49,679 nt of DNA from Streptococcus agalactiae ATCC 13813 (GCF_000186445.1 NZ_GL636070.1:606210-655888); one strand, 5' to 3'. Positions 27,677-36,831 are shown, counted from the first letter of the stretch. The notes: generated by a model not told the origin, from the sequence alone. A program made the numbers and translations.

Positions 27677-27705
27677 TTGACAATATTCTGATAATTCTGT
27701 ATTAT
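27677..27705 (+). promoter_or_regulatory. livJ promoter with CodY box
   Basis: TTGACA (27677-27682) and TATTAT (27700-27705) have a 17-base spacer. The spacer is filled by AATATTCTGATAATT (27682-27696), which matches the CodY consensus AATTTTCWGAAAATT at 13 of 15 positions with symmetric differences. CodY senses branched-chain amino acids, so control of this importer is expected. Confidence 0.8.
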
Positions 27706-27737
27706 TTTAGTTACCATTTTCAAAAAAGGAGAAAAAT

Positions 27738-28904
27738 ATGGAAAAGAGACTTAGTTTAGGAGTTCTTGTTTTAGCTAGTACAGTTCTTTTAGCAGCATGT
27801 GGAAATGTCGGAGGAGGAGCATCTTCGACAGGAACAAAAATAGGGAAAGATATTAAAGTAGGGTATAACTGGGAATTATCAGGAAACGTTTCTTCGTATG
27901 GAAATTCAATGAAGAATGGAGCTGACTTAGCAGTAAAAGAGATTAATACTACTGGAGGAGTTGGCGGCAAGAAGTTAAAAGTCCTATCACAGGATAATAA
28001 ATCAGAAAATGCAGAGGCAGCAACGGTTGCCACAAACTTGGTTACCAAAGGAGCTAATGTCATTATCGGACCAGCAACATCGGGTGCAGCTGCATCTTCA
28101 ACTCCAAAAGTAAATGCAGCAGCAGTTCCAATGATTGCACCTGCTGCGACACAAGACAATTTAGTCTATGGTTCTGATGGAAAAACCTTAAATCAGTATT
28201 TCTTCCGAGCTACTTTTGTCGATAATTATCAAGGAAAGCTATTGTCTCAGTATGCTACAGACAACCTTAAAGCTAAAAAAGTTGTTCTATTTTATGATAA
28301 TTCATCAGATTACTCAAAGGGGGTAGCAAAATCATTTAAGGAAAGTTATAGTGGAAAAATTGTTGATAGTATGACATTCTCCGCTGGTGATACTGATTTC
28401 CAAGCGTCATTGACTAAGTTGAAAGGGAAAGAATATGATGCTATTGTGATGCCAGGTTACTATACCGAGACAGGATTAATAGTTAAGCAAGCGCGTGATT
28501 TAGGTATCTCTAAACCGGTTCTTGGGCCTGATGGTTTTGATAGTCCGAAATTTGTGCAATCGGCAACACCTGTGGGAGCTTCAAACGTTTATTATTTGAC
28601 AGGTTTCACTACACAAGGATCAACCAAAGCTAAAGCTTTCCATGATCATTACGTTAAGGCATATGGTGAAGAACCATCCATGTTCTCGGCTTTATCATAC
28701 GATGCCGTGTATATGGCAGCTAAATCTGCTAAAGGAGCTAAAACTTCAATTGATATTAAAAAAGCTTTAGCTAAGCTGAAAGATTTTAAAGGTGTGACAG
28801 GGAAAATGTCTATTGATAAAAATCACAATGTTGTTAAATCAGCTTACGTTGTCAAATTAGAGGATGGAAAAACAAGTAGCGTTAACATTATTTCAGCAAA
28901 ATAA
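27738..28904 (+). CDS. livJ: Branched-chain amino acid ABC transporter binding lipoprotein LivJ
   Basis: A 388-residue type I binding protein that captures Leu, Ile and Val outside the membrane. A lipoprotein signal ends in LLAAC (Cys at residue 21). The start of the mature protein, IKVGYNWELSGNVSSYGNSMKNG (shown in part: GYNWELSGNVSSYG), is typical of the Leu/Ile/Val-binding family. ATG 27738 has AAGGAGAAA upstream. It is the first gene of the liv operon; a terminator-like hairpin after it probably makes its product more abundant than the membrane parts. Confidence 0.95.
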   Translation: MEKRLSLGVLVLASTVLLAACGNVGGGASSTGTKIGKDIKVGYNWELSGNVSSYGNSMKNGADLAVKEINTTGGVGGKKLKVLSQDNKSENAEAATVATNLVTKGANVIIGPATSGAAASSTPKVNAAAVPMIAPAATQDNLVYGSDGKTLNQYFFRATFVDNYQGKLLSQYATDNLKAKKVVLFYDNSSDYSKGVAKSFKESYSGKIVDSMTFSAGDTDFQASLTKLKGKEYDAIVMPGYYTETGLIVKQARDLGISKPVLGPDGFDSPKFVQSATPVGASNVYYLTGFTTQGSTKAKAFHDHYVKAYGEEPSMFSALSYDAVYMAAKSAKGAKTSIDIKKALAKLKDFKGVTGKMSIDKNHNVVKSAYVVKLEDGKTSSVNIISAK

Positions 28905-28921
28905 GTATTCTCTAGAAAAAT

Positions 28922-28951
28922 GGGAGTTTAATTTTCAGCTCCCCTTTTTTT
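28922..28951 (+). terminator. Intra-operon terminator after livJ
   Basis: GGGAG pairs with CTCCC across an AT-rich loop, followed by seven T residues. It should stop part of the transcripts after livJ. Confidence 0.7.
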
Positions 28952-28958
28952 AAAAGTG

Positions 28959-28991
28959 ATTTTTCAGAATAATTCGACAATAATATATAAT
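28959..28991 (+). promoter_or_regulatory. Second promoter with CodY-like box before livH
   Basis: TTCAGA (28963-28968) and TATAAT (28986-28991) are 17 bases apart. The overlapping ATTTTTCAGAATAAT (28959-28973) matches the CodY consensus at 12 of 15 positions. It could drive livHMGF independently of livJ. Confidence 0.5.
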
Positions 28992-29009
28992 AGAAAGTAT
29001 GGTTATAAT

Positions 29010-29879
29010 ATGCTTCAACAGCTCGTTAATGGACTTATCTTAGGATCCATATATGCTTTACTTGCCTTAGGATATACTATGGTATATGGCATTATTAAGC
29101 TGATTAATTTTGCTCATGGGGACATCTATATGATGGGCGCTTTTATGGGCTATTATTTGATTAATCATCTTCATCTTAATTTTTTCCTAGCTTTATTAAT
29201 TGCAATGCTGGGGTCTGCTTTCCTAGGTGTTGTAATTGAATATTTAGCTTATCGTCCACTGAGAAAATCAACTAGAATTGCCGCGTTAATTACAGCTATT
29301 GGTGTTTCTTTTCTTTTGGAGTACGGGATGGTATACCTTGTTGGAGCGGATACTAGGGCATTTCCGCAAGCCATTCATACTGTTAAATATAATTTAGGAC
29401 CGATAACTATAACCAATGTTCAGCTCATCATTTTAGGTATTGCGCTATTACTAATGCTTACTTTACAGTTCATCGTTCAAAAAACTAAAATGGGGAAAGC
29501 TATGAGAGCTTTATCAGTGGATAGCGATGCCGCACAATTGATGGGAATTAATGTTAACCGTACCATTAGTTTTACATTTGCACTGGGGTCTGCTTTAGCT
29601 GGAGCAGGCGGAGTACTGATTGGGCTTTATTATAATTCTGTTCAACCTCTTATGGGGGTAACTCCAGGGTTGAAAGCATTTGTTGCAGCTGTCTTAGGTG
29701 GTATTGGTATCATTCCGGGAGCGACTATCGGTGGTTTTGTTATTGGCATTTTAGAAACTTTAGCGACTGCACTTGGTGTGTCAGATTTTCGAGATGGTAT
29801 CGTTTATGCTATTTTAATTCTCATTTTCTTGATTCGTCCAGCAGGAATTCTTGGAAAAAATATTAAGGAGAAGGTCTAG
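29010..29879 (+). CDS. livH: Branched-chain amino acid ABC permease LivH
   Basis: A 289-residue permease with about eight membrane segments. The N-terminal LQQLVNGLILGSIYALLALG (first 20 after Met) and GIIKLINFAHGDIYMMGAF are clear LivH signatures, and the EAA-type loop MRALSVDSDAAQLMGINV is near residue 170. I choose ATG 29010, as upstream codons would lie in the promoter. The ribosome site is weak (GAAAGTATGG). LivM follows after 2 bases. Confidence 0.95.
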   Translation: MLQQLVNGLILGSIYALLALGYTMVYGIIKLINFAHGDIYMMGAFMGYYLINHLHLNFFLALLIAMLGSAFLGVVIEYLAYRPLRKSTRIAALITAIGVSFLLEYGMVYLVGADTRAFPQAIHTVKYNLGPITITNVQLIILGIALLLMLTLQFIVQKTKMGKAMRALSVDSDAAQLMGINVNRTISFTFALGSALAGAGGVLIGLYYNSVQPLMGVTPGLKAFVAAVLGGIGIIPGATIGGFVIGILETLATALGVSDFRDGIVYAILILIFLIRPAGILGKNIKEKV

Positions 29880-29881
29880 GC

Positions 29882-30835
29882 ATGAAAGAAAATATGAAAT
29901 CAATTTTATCTTGGTTAGCTATAGTAGTGTTAGGTTATCTCTTGATTAGCGTGCTAATATCTATGGGTATATTTAACCTCTATCATATTCAAATTATTGA
30001 AACAATTGGGATTAATGTTATTTTAGCAGTTGGTTTGAACCTAATTGTAGGTTGTTCGGGACAGTTTTCACTAGGACATGCAGGTTTCATGGCTATTGGC
30101 GCTTATGCAGTTGCTATTATCGGCGTTAAAATGCCAACTTATGTAGGTTTTTTGATAGCTATACTTGTTGGAACTCTTGTTGCAGGAGGTATTGCCTTAG
30201 GTGTAGGAATTCCTACTTTGAGACTAAAAGGTGATTATTTAGCTATAGCTACTTTAGGTGTTGCTGAGATTATCCGTATTTTGTTGGTTAATGGAGGTGA
30301 TATTACGAATGGTGCTGCGGGTATCATGGGGATTCCGCCTTTTACAACCTGGTCTTTAGTTTATGGGGTGGCAGTTGTGAGTCTTATCCTTGCAATGAAT
30401 TTTTTGCGGAGTCCCTTAGGGCGTAATACAATTGCTATACGAGAAGATGAAATTGCAGCAGAGTCTATGGGTGTGGATACAACAAAAGTGAAAGTAATTG
30501 TTTTTGTTTTTGGAGCTATTTTAGCTTCTATCGCTGGTAGTTTACAGGCTGGCTACGTTGGAACTGTTATGCCAAAAGACTTTTCATTTATGATGTCTGT
30601 CAATGTTTTAATTATTGTTGTTTTAGGTGGTTTAGGTTCAATGACAGGGACAGTTTTAGCAGCAATTTTATTAGGATTATTGAATATGTTACTACAAGAC
30701 TACGCTTCTGTTCGAATGATTATCTATGCTTTAGCCCTGATTTTAATTATGATTTTTAGACCTAGCGGTTTATTAGGAACGAAAGAGTTAACTCTATCTC
30801 ATCTATTTCGTAAGACGAGTAAGGGAGGCAATTAG
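29882..30835 (+). CDS. livM: Branched-chain amino acid ABC permease LivM
   Basis: A 317-residue permease with about nine membrane segments, the partner of LivH. Signature stretches are VILAVGLNLIVGCSGQFSLG and HAGFMAIGAYAVAI near residues 45-80, and GRNTIAIREDEIAAESMGVD, the ATPase-docking loop, near 180-200. GGAGAAGG precedes the start, and livG begins at the next base after its stop. Confidence 0.96.
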   Translation: MKENMKSILSWLAIVVLGYLLISVLISMGIFNLYHIQIIETIGINVILAVGLNLIVGCSGQFSLGHAGFMAIGAYAVAIIGVKMPTYVGFLIAILVGTLVAGGIALGVGIPTLRLKGDYLAIATLGVAEIIRILLVNGGDITNGAAGIMGIPPFTTWSLVYGVAVVSLILAMNFLRSPLGRNTIAIREDEIAAESMGVDTTKVKVIVFVFGAILASIAGSLQAGYVGTVMPKDFSFMMSVNVLIIVVLGGLGSMTGTVLAAILLGLLNMLLQDYASVRMIIYALALILIMIFRPSGLLGTKELTLSHLFRKTSKGGN

Positions 30836-31600
30836 ATGGCACTTCTTGAAGTAAAAAATTTAAGTAAACATTTCGGTGGCTTAACTGCTGTAGGTGATGT
30901 TTCGATGAAATTACATAAAGGTGAATTAATTGGCTTAATCGGCCCCAACGGTGCGGGTAAGACAACGCTTTTTAATCTCTTAACAGGAGTATACCTTCCT
31001 AGTAAAGGGACAATATCACTTGATGGTAAGATATTAAATGGGAGGAAACCAGCTAAAATAGCTTCTTTAGGTTTAGGTAGAACTTTTCAAAATATCCGAC
31101 TTTTTAAAAATATGACTGTTTTAGACAATGTACTAGTAGGACTCAGTAATCATCACTTATCACATCCTATTGCTAGTTTTTTACGATTACCCAAATACTA
31201 TCATAGTGAAAAAGCCTTAAGGAAAAAGGCACTAGAGCTATTAGAGATTTTTGGTTTGAAAGCATATCAAGATGCTCTTGCCAAGAACCTCCCTTATGGA
31301 AAACAACGGCGTTTAGAAATTGTTCGTGCTTTAGCAACAGAACCAAAAATATTGTTTTTGGATGAGCCCGCGGCAGGAATGAATCCTCAAGAAACTGCAG
31401 AATTGACGCAGTTAATTAGTCAAATAAAGAGTGATTTTGATATTACTATTATGCTGATTGAACATGATATGAACTTGGTTATGCAAGTAACAGAGAGAAT
31501 TTATGTATTGGAATATGGTCGTCTGATTGCTCACGGGACACCTGAAGAAATTAAAAATAATAAACGTGTTATAGAAGCATACTTGGGGGGTGAGTTATAA
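30836..31600 (+). CDS. livG: Branched-chain amino acid ABC ATPase LivG
   Basis: A 254-residue ATPase. Walker A is GPNGAGKTTLFN (about 37-48) and Walker B ILFLDEPAAGMNP, where the AAGMNP run is typical of LivG. The signature-loop region reads LPYGKQRRLEIVRAL, and the His switch lies in LIEHDMNLV. GGAGGCAATTAG precedes the ATG, overlapping the livM stop. It ends with a 1-base overlap with livF. Confidence 0.97.
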   Translation: MALLEVKNLSKHFGGLTAVGDVSMKLHKGELIGLIGPNGAGKTTLFNLLTGVYLPSKGTISLDGKILNGRKPAKIASLGLGRTFQNIRLFKNMTVLDNVLVGLSNHHLSHPIASFLRLPKYYHSEKALRKKALELLEIFGLKAYQDALAKNLPYGKQRRLEIVRALATEPKILFLDEPAAGMNPQETAELTQLISQIKSDFDITIMLIEHDMNLVMQVTERIYVLEYGRLIAHGTPEEIKNNKRVIEAYLGGEL

Positions 31601-32310
31601 TGACCATGTTGAAAGTAGAAAATCTATCTATTCATTATGGTGTTATTCAAGCGGTGAATGATGTCTCGTTTGAAGTTAACCAAGGTGAGGTTGTAACCTT
31701 AATTGGAGCCAATGGTGCAGGAAAGACATCAATTTTGAGGACAATTTCTGGTTTAGTAAGACCAAGTCAGGGTTCTATTTCTTTTATGGGGAAACCTATA
31801 CATAAGTTAGCAGCTAGAAAAATTGTTGGCAATGGTTTAGCTCAGGTTCCAGAAGGGCGCCATGTTTTCTCAAGTTTGTCTGTTATGGAAAATTTAGAAA
31901 TGGGAGCCTTTCTTCAAAAGGATCGTGAACAAAATCAAAAAATGTTAAAAAAAGTGTTTGATCGTTTTCCTCGCTTAGAAGAACGTAAAAACCAAGATGC
32001 AGCAACCTTATCAGGTGGTGAGCAGCAAATGCTCGCTATGGGGCGTGCATTGATGAGTCGTCCTAAATTATTACTTTTAGATGAACCGTCAATGGGCCTA
32101 GCTCCAATTTTTATTCAAGAAATTTTTAATATCATTGAAGACATCAAAAAACAAGGGACTACAGTTCTTTTAGTTGAACAAAATGCAAATAAAGCTCTGA
32201 CGATTGCTGATAAAGCATATGTTCTAGAGACTGGGAAGGTTGTTTTATCAGGGACAGGTAAGGAATTACTAGTTTCAGATCAAGTTCGTAAAGCTTACTT
32301 AGGTGGATAA
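31600..32310 (+). CDS. livF: Branched-chain amino acid ABC ATPase LivF
   Basis: A 236-residue ATPase that pairs with LivG. Walker A is GANGAGKTSIL, the signature loop is LSGGEQQMLAMGRAL, Walker B is LLLLDEPSMGLAP, and the switch histidine region is LLVEQNAN, in which Gln replaces His as is common in LivF. GGGGTGAG precedes the start. It is the last transport gene, followed by the CBS protein 18 bases later. Confidence 0.97.
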   Translation: MTMLKVENLSIHYGVIQAVNDVSFEVNQGEVVTLIGANGAGKTSILRTISGLVRPSQGSISFMGKPIHKLAARKIVGNGLAQVPEGRHVFSSLSVMENLEMGAFLQKDREQNQKMLKKVFDRFPRLEERKNQDAATLSGGEQQMLAMGRALMSRPKLLLLDEPSMGLAPIFIQEIFNIIEDIKKQGTTVLLVEQNANKALTIADKAYVLETGKVVLSGTGKELLVSDQVRKAYLGG

Positions 32311-32328
32311 TATTTAGAGGAGTCAGGT

Positions 32329-32988
32329 ATGCCAGTGAAAGATTTTATGACAAAAAAATTAGTTTATGTCTCTCCAGACACTACAGTTGCAGAAGCTGCT
32401 GATTTATTGAGAGAACACCACTTAAGGCGTTTGCCAGTTGTTGAAAATGATCAGCTAGTGGGGTTAGTGACAGAAGGGACAATGGCAGAAGCACAACCTT
32501 CTAAAGCAACCAGTCTTTCTATATATGAGATGAACTATCTTCTTAATAAGACAAAAATTCGAGATATTATGATTAAAGATATTGTGACTGTTTCACAGTA
32601 TGCTAGCCTTGAGGACGCTATTTATTTGATGATGTCTCGAAAGATCGGTGTTTTACCAGTAGTTGATAATGGACAACTTTATGGGATTATCACGGATAGG
32701 GATGTTTTTAAAGCCTTCCTTGAAATTGCGGGGTATGGTCAAGAAGGTTATCGCTTGGTTATATTAGCTGATGAGGGGATAGGGGTACTATCAAAAGTCC
32801 TAAATCGTCTTTCTAGTGCAAATTTAAGTGTTAAACGTTTAGTCATTATTGAACGAAAAGCAGGTAAGAAAGCGGTCGAGATACAACTAGAAGGATACGC
32901 TGACAAGGATGTTTTAAAACAAGAACTAGTATTTGATGATGTTATTGTGGAAACTTTAGAAAAGACCATGAAAAAATCACTTTCTTAA
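32329..32988 (+). CDS. AcuB-like protein: paired CBS domains plus ACT-like domain
   Basis: A 219-residue protein. Two CBS motifs are visible: residues 1-60 ([21 protein letters not shown] and [20 protein letters not shown]) and 75-132 ([21 protein letters not shown] and [20 protein letters not shown]). A C-terminal region (about 137-215) resembles an ACT fold. Such proteins sense adenine nucleotides or amino acids. Its place directly after livF, with no terminator between, suggests a link to branched-chain amino acid uptake; that is inference. Confidence 0.88.
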   Translation: MPVKDFMTKKLVYVSPDTTVAEAADLLREHHLRRLPVVENDQLVGLVTEGTMAEAQPSKATSLSIYEMNYLLNKTKIRDIMIKDIVTVSQYASLEDAIYLMMSRKIGVLPVVDNGQLYGIITDRDVFKAFLEIAGYGQEGYRLVILADEGIGVLSKVLNRLSSANLSVKRLVIIERKAGKKAVEIQLEGYADKDVLKQELVFDDVIVETLEKTMKKSLS

Positions 32989-32993
32989 AAATA

Positions 32994-33030
32994 TCAGACA
33001 TGCACAATCAAGTTGTGGGTGTCTTTTTTT
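32994..33030 (+). terminator. Terminator of the liv operon
   Basis: AGACA plus CACAA pairs with TTGTG plus TGTCT, followed by seven T residues. Confidence 0.8.
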
Positions 33031-33076
33031 GATAAATTTTGATAGAATAGTAGTAATTATAAATAAAGGATGTACC

Positions 33077-33712
33077 ATGAAAAAAGGACTAATGATTTCT
33101 TTTGAGGGCCCAGATGGTGCGGGTAAAACAACCGTTTTAGAAGCTGTTTTACCCTTGCTCAGAGAAAAATTATCACAAGATATTCTCACCACCAGAGAGC
33201 CTGGTGGCGTAACTATTTCAGAGGAAATTCGTCATATTATTTTAGATGTTAAACACACACAAATGGATAAAAAAACAGAGCTATTGCTTTACATGGCTGC
33301 TCGACGCCAACATCTAGTGGAAAAGGTACTCCCAGCTCTAGAAGAAGGAAAAATAGTCCTAATGGATCGTTTTATTGATAGTTCTGTTGCCTATCAGGGA
33401 TCAGGAAGAGGATTAGATAAGTCACATATAAAATGGCTTAATGACTATGCGACTGATAGTCATAAACCTGATTTAACTTTATATTTTGATGTTCCTTCTG
33501 AAGTAGGTTTAGAGCGTATTCAAAAAAGTGTTCAAAGGGAGGTAAATCGTCTAGATCTCGAGCAATTAGATATGCATCAACGCGTCCGTCAAGGTTACCT
33601 TGAATTGGCGGATTCGGAGCCAAACCGCATTGTGACGATTGATGCCTCCCAACAGCTAGATGAAGTAATAGCTGAGACATTCTCTATTATTTTAGATCGT
33701 ATCAACCAATGA
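33077..33712 (+). CDS. tmk: Thymidylate kinase
   Basis: Tmk phosphorylates dTMP to dTDP. The 211-residue protein shows the P-loop [15 protein letters not shown] (about 8-22), the TREPGG motif and the dTMP-binding region [17 protein letters not shown] start it at ATG 33077, with AAAGGATG upstream. A longer frame reaches back to 33029 but runs through the promoter region. It begins the tmk-holB-yabA-rsmI operon. Confidence 0.97.
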   Translation: MKKGLMISFEGPDGAGKTTVLEAVLPLLREKLSQDILTTREPGGVTISEEIRHIILDVKHTQMDKKTELLLYMAARRQHLVEKVLPALEEGKIVLMDRFIDSSVAYQGSGRGLDKSHIKWLNDYATDSHKPDLTLYFDVPSEVGLERIQKSVQREVNRLDLEQLDMHQRVRQGYLELADSEPNRIVTIDASQQLDEVIAETFSIILDRINQ

Positions 33713-33731
33713 ATCAGGAAGTACAAAGGTC

Positions 33732-34595
33732 ATGGATTTAAAGCGAATACAACCCAAATTGCTGGAAAAGTTTAATACTATTTTACAGTCAGATAGGATG
33801 AGTCATGCCTATCTTTTTTCGGGAAATTTTGCAAGTCTAGATATGGCACTTTATTTAGCACAAAGTCAGTTCTGTGAAAAGCGCCAGAGTGGTTTACCAT
33901 GTCAAGAGTGTAGAGCCTGTCGTTTAATCGCTAATGGGGAATTTTCAGATGTTAAAATCATAGAACCACAGGGGCAACTTATTAAGACAGAGACTATAAA
34001 AGAGCTGACTAAAGATTTTTCAAGATCAGGTTTCGAAGGGAAATCACAGGTCTTTATCATCAAAGATTGCGAAAAAATGCATGTCAATGCAGCCAACAGT
34101 CTTTTGAAATTTATTGAAGAACCTCAAAGTTCATCTTATGTCATCTTATTGACTAATGATGAAAACAATGTTTTGCCAACAATTAAGAGTAGAACGCAAA
34201 TTTTTCGTTTTCCAAAACAATTGGACATGTTGGTTCATCAAGCTGAACAAGCAGGATTGCTAAAATCACAAGCTAGCTTATTAGCTCAAGTAGCAGACGA
34301 TCCTAAACATTTAGAAATATTGTTGACTAACAAAAAGTTATTAGATTACTTGAATTTAAGTCAACAGTTTGTGACGACTTTGGCAAAAGATAGGCAAACT
34401 GCTTATTTAGAAGTATCTCGCTTGACATCGCAAGTTGTAGATAAAAATGATCAGGCATTTGTTTTTCAATGGCTGACAATAATGCTGGCTAAAGAAGGCC
34501 AACTTTATGATTTAGAAAATACTTATAGAGCTCAGCAAATGTGGAAGAGCAATGTTAGTTTTCAAAATAGTTTAGAGTATATGGTGCTTTCTTAG
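33732..34595 (+). CDS. holB: DNA polymerase III delta' subunit
   Basis: The 287-residue clamp-loader subunit of the replicative polymerase. The N-terminal part resembles the AAA+ fold with HAYLFSG (degenerate P-loop, as expected for delta'), then a cysteine cluster CEKRQSGLPCQECRACR suited to bind zinc. The sensor-type motif is HVNAANSLLKFIEEPQ. AAAGGTC precedes the ATG. It follows tmk after 19 bases, the standard order. Confidence 0.95.
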   Translation: MDLKRIQPKLLEKFNTILQSDRMSHAYLFSGNFASLDMALYLAQSQFCEKRQSGLPCQECRACRLIANGEFSDVKIIEPQGQLIKTETIKELTKDFSRSGFEGKSQVFIIKDCEKMHVNAANSLLKFIEEPQSSSYVILLTNDENNVLPTIKSRTQIFRFPKQLDMLVHQAEQAGLLKSQASLLAQVADDPKHLEILLTNKKLLDYLNLSQQFVTTLAKDRQTAYLEVSRLTSQVVDKNDQAFVFQWLTIMLAKEGQLYDLENTYRAQQMWKSNVSFQNSLEYMVLS

Positions 34596-34624
34596 AAAAT
34601 AATACGCGCAGAGAGGAAGAGTGA

Positions 34625-34951
34625 ATGGATAAAAAAGACTTGTTTGATGCCTTTGATGATTTTTCACAAAATTTATTAGTTGGGTTGTCTGAAATTGAGA
34701 CTATGAAAAAACAAATCCAAAAATTATTGGAGGAGAATACTGTTCTACGCATTGAAAATGGTAAACTTCGTGAGCGTCTGAGCGTTATTGAAGCAGAAAC
34801 AGAAACTGCAGTTAAAAATTCTAAACAAGGAAGAGAACTACTCGAAGGCATTTACAATGATGGCTTTCACATTTGTAATACTTTCTATGGTCAACGTCGT
34901 GAAAATGACGAAGAATGTGCTTTTTGTATTGAATTATTATATAGAGATTGA
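34625..34951 (+). CDS. yabA: Replication initiation control protein YabA
   Basis: A 108-residue protein that binds DnaA and the DnaN clamp and restrains replication initiation. An N-terminal leucine-zipper type coiled coil (about 1-60) forms the tetramer. The C-terminal zinc motif is seen as [22 protein letters not shown] (part: FHICNTFYG, then ECAFC), with His-x-Cys and Cys-x-x-Cys ligands. GAGAGGAAGAG precedes the ATG. Its last base overlaps the rsmI start (ATGA-like). Confidence 0.95.
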   Translation: MDKKDLFDAFDDFSQNLLVGLSEIETMKKQIQKLLEENTVLRIENGKLRERLSVIEAETETAVKNSKQGRELLEGIYNDGFHICNTFYGQRRENDEECAFCIELLYRD

Positions 34952-35820
34952 TGGAAATGCAAGTTCAAAAAAGTTTTAAATCAAATATACATTACGGAAC
35001 ACTCTATCTAGTCCCAACTCCAATTGGTAATCTAGATGATATGACTTTTCGTGCCATTAGGATTTTAAGAGAAGTTGATTTTATTTGTGCAGAGGATACA
35101 CGAAATACGGGACTTTTACTCAAGCACTTTGATATTACTACTAAACAAATTAGTTTTCACGAACACAATGCTTATGATAAAATCTCTGGGTTAATTGATT
35201 TGTTAAAAGAAGGGAGATCTTTAGCCCAAGTATCTGATGCAGGAATGCCCTCTATTTCTGACCCAGGACATGACCTTGTCAAGGCTGCTATTGAAGGGGA
35301 TATCCCAGTTGTATCTATACCAGGAGCTAGCGCTGGTATTACTGCTCTCATCGCTTCAGGTTTAGCTCCACAACCTCATATTTTTTATGGCTTCTTACCG
35401 CGTAAGAAAGGTCAACAAATAACTTTTTTTGAAACAAAGCAAGATTACCCTGAAACACAAATCTTTTATGAGTCACCGTTTCGAGTCTCTGATACGCTAA
35501 AACACATGAAAGAGATTTACGGAGATCGCCAAGTTGTTTTAGTACGCGAATTGACGAAACTCTATGAAGAGTATCAAAGAGGAACTATTAGTCAACTTTT
35601 AGGGCATATTGAAAAAGTCCCTCTCAAAGGTGAATGCTTAATTATTGTTGATGGTAAGAGAGATACTGAGCGAGTGAAAGACAGTAGCCAACAAGATCCA
35701 CTAGTATTAGTAAAAGAATATATCGCTAATGGCGATAAAACTAATCAAGCGATAAAAAAAGTAGCAAAAGAACTTAATCTCAATAGACAAGAACTCTATG
35801 CTAGTTTCCATGATTTATAA
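34951..35820 (+). CDS. rsmI: 16S rRNA (cytidine-1402 2'-O) methyltransferase RsmI
   Basis: A 289-residue tetrapyrrole-methylase fold enzyme that methylates C1402 of 16S rRNA. It shows TLYLVPTPIGNLDDMTFRA, CAEDTRNTGLLL, SDAGMPSISDPGHDLV and SIPGASAGITALIASGL, all RsmI motifs. The start codon overlaps the yabA stop, so translation is coupled; ATG 34957 is a possible alternative. It ends the operon at the terminator 35831-35866. Confidence 0.96.
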   Translation: MEMQVQKSFKSNIHYGTLYLVPTPIGNLDDMTFRAIRILREVDFICAEDTRNTGLLLKHFDITTKQISFHEHNAYDKISGLIDLLKEGRSLAQVSDAGMPSISDPGHDLVKAAIEGDIPVVSIPGASAGITALIASGLAPQPHIFYGFLPRKKGQQITFFETKQDYPETQIFYESPFRVSDTLKHMKEIYGDRQVVLVRELTKLYEEYQRGTISQLLGHIEKVPLKGECLIIVDGKRDTERVKDSSQQDPLVLVKEYIANGDKTNQAIKKVAKELNLNRQELYASFHDL

Positions 35821-35830
35821 GTAATAATAT

Positions 35831-35866
35831 AAAAAGGTTGCCAAAGAAAAATTTGGCAACCTTTTA
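35831..35866. terminator. Bidirectional terminator after rsmI
   Basis: A perfect 14-bp stem, AAAAGGTTGCCAAA with TTTGGCAACCTTTT, with A-runs and T-runs on both flanks. Confidence 0.9.
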
Positions 35867-35902
35867 TAATCTCCGATTTAGCTATTGGAATAAAGAAGTA
35901 AG

Positions 35903-36046
35903 GTGCTTCCAATTTCCTTAAGATTTTTAATTTCAGCTCTTTTGAATACCATTGCAAATTGGATTTTATTTCTGAGAGCAGGTTATAAAAGATGGTATGC
36001 TCTTATTCCGGTTCTTTCAGGTTTTACAAAACATGAAAGAACTTAG
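35903..36046 (+). pseudogene. 47-codon hydrophobic ORF, possible remnant of a membrane protein
   Basis: A GTG-started frame ending at TAG 36044-36046 codes for 47 residues. The middle, RAGYKRWYALIPVL, resembles a segment (KAG-x-GWxALIPxYN) of small membrane proteins of the DUF5684 type; this match is from memory. The flanks decay: hydrophobic residues come before it and nothing follows. The upstream AAGAAGTAAG is a poor ribosome site. It may be a decayed fragment or a small membrane peptide. Confidence 0.3.
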
Positions 36047-36089
36047 TAGTAAATATACTAAAGAAACTTATAGCCCTGTTTCGAATTTT

Positions 36090-36725
36090 TTATTGAGTTA
36101 TTCTAGTACCATGGGCTTGTTTAACCCCAGTTTCTTGGCAAATATATTGATAGTTTTCAGCAGTCACACCGCCGCCAACCATAATTTCAATACGATTATT
36201 AGCATATTCAACTAATGCTTTGATATGTTTGATATTTTCTATAATTGGTTCGCCATTAGATGAACCATGTAGGAGGATTCTTGTAAAGCCTAAAGTAACT
36301 AACTGATCTATTGCTTTTTTTTGGTCAGATTTCGGGATAACATCAAATGCCATATGAAAAACAAGTGGCAAACCTTGGGTAGCAGGTAGAAGTTGTTCAA
36401 TGGCTTCAGTATCAATATGATTATTTGAAGTTAATATTCCCAAAACAAGAGCATCTGATTCTAACTCAACAGCACGTAGGATGTCCTCTTCCATAATACG
36501 TAATTCTAAATCATTGTATACAAAATTTCCTCCACGGGGACGAATCATAACAGCGACACTAATACCTTTTTCATGTAAATATTGATTAGCTTCTTTGATA
36601 ACACCGTAGCTAGGAGTAGTGCCTCCGACAGCAAGGTTATCACAAAGCTCGACACGTGAAATAATAGCTTTATCTAATCTGGTTAAGTCTGTTAAATTCT
36701 CTGCACAAAATTCCCTCAAAATCAT
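36090..36725 (-). CDS. cutC: CutC family protein
   Basis: A 211-residue protein of the CutC TIM-barrel family. CutC was linked to copper homeostasis in older work, but this role is disputed. Family marks are RVELCDNLAVGGTTPSYGVI near residues 25-44, VMIRPRGGNFVYND, and the C-terminal EIMVGGGVTAENYQ. The gene runs on the minus strand opposite serC, with which it shares a 130-base divergent region. Confidence 0.9.
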   Translation of the reverse strand: MILREFCAENLTDLTRLDKAIISRVELCDNLAVGGTTPSYGVIKEANQYLHEKGISVAVMIRPRGGNFVYNDLELRIMEEDILRAVELESDALVLGILTSNNHIDTEAIEQLLPATQGLPLVFHMAFDVIPKSDQKKAIDQLVTLGFTRILLHGSSNGEPIIENIKHIKALVEYANNRIEIMVGGGVTAENYQYICQETGVKQAHGTRITQ

Positions 36726-36801
36726 AAATTACTCCTTTAAACTTGATTGTTCGCCTTTACCATTATATCACGAATAAAAAGCAAAATTAATCAAAAAAAT
36801 C

Positions 36802-36831
36802 TTTACAATATTCAAAATACTGTGCTATAAT
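36802..36831 (+). promoter_or_regulatory. serC promoter
   Basis: TTTACA (36802-36807) and TATAAT (36826-36831) with an 18-base spacer, 26 bases before the serC start. Confidence 0.65.

Noticed and set aside
27707-28159. A 150-codon open frame on the minus strand opposite livJ
   Set aside because: It lies wholly over the start of livJ, has biased Ala/Pro/Phe composition typical of an antisense frame, and has no ribosome site.
36807-36821. CodY box at the serC promoter
   Set aside because: AATATTCAAAATACT has four differences from the consensus, which is expected by chance in AT-rich DNA.
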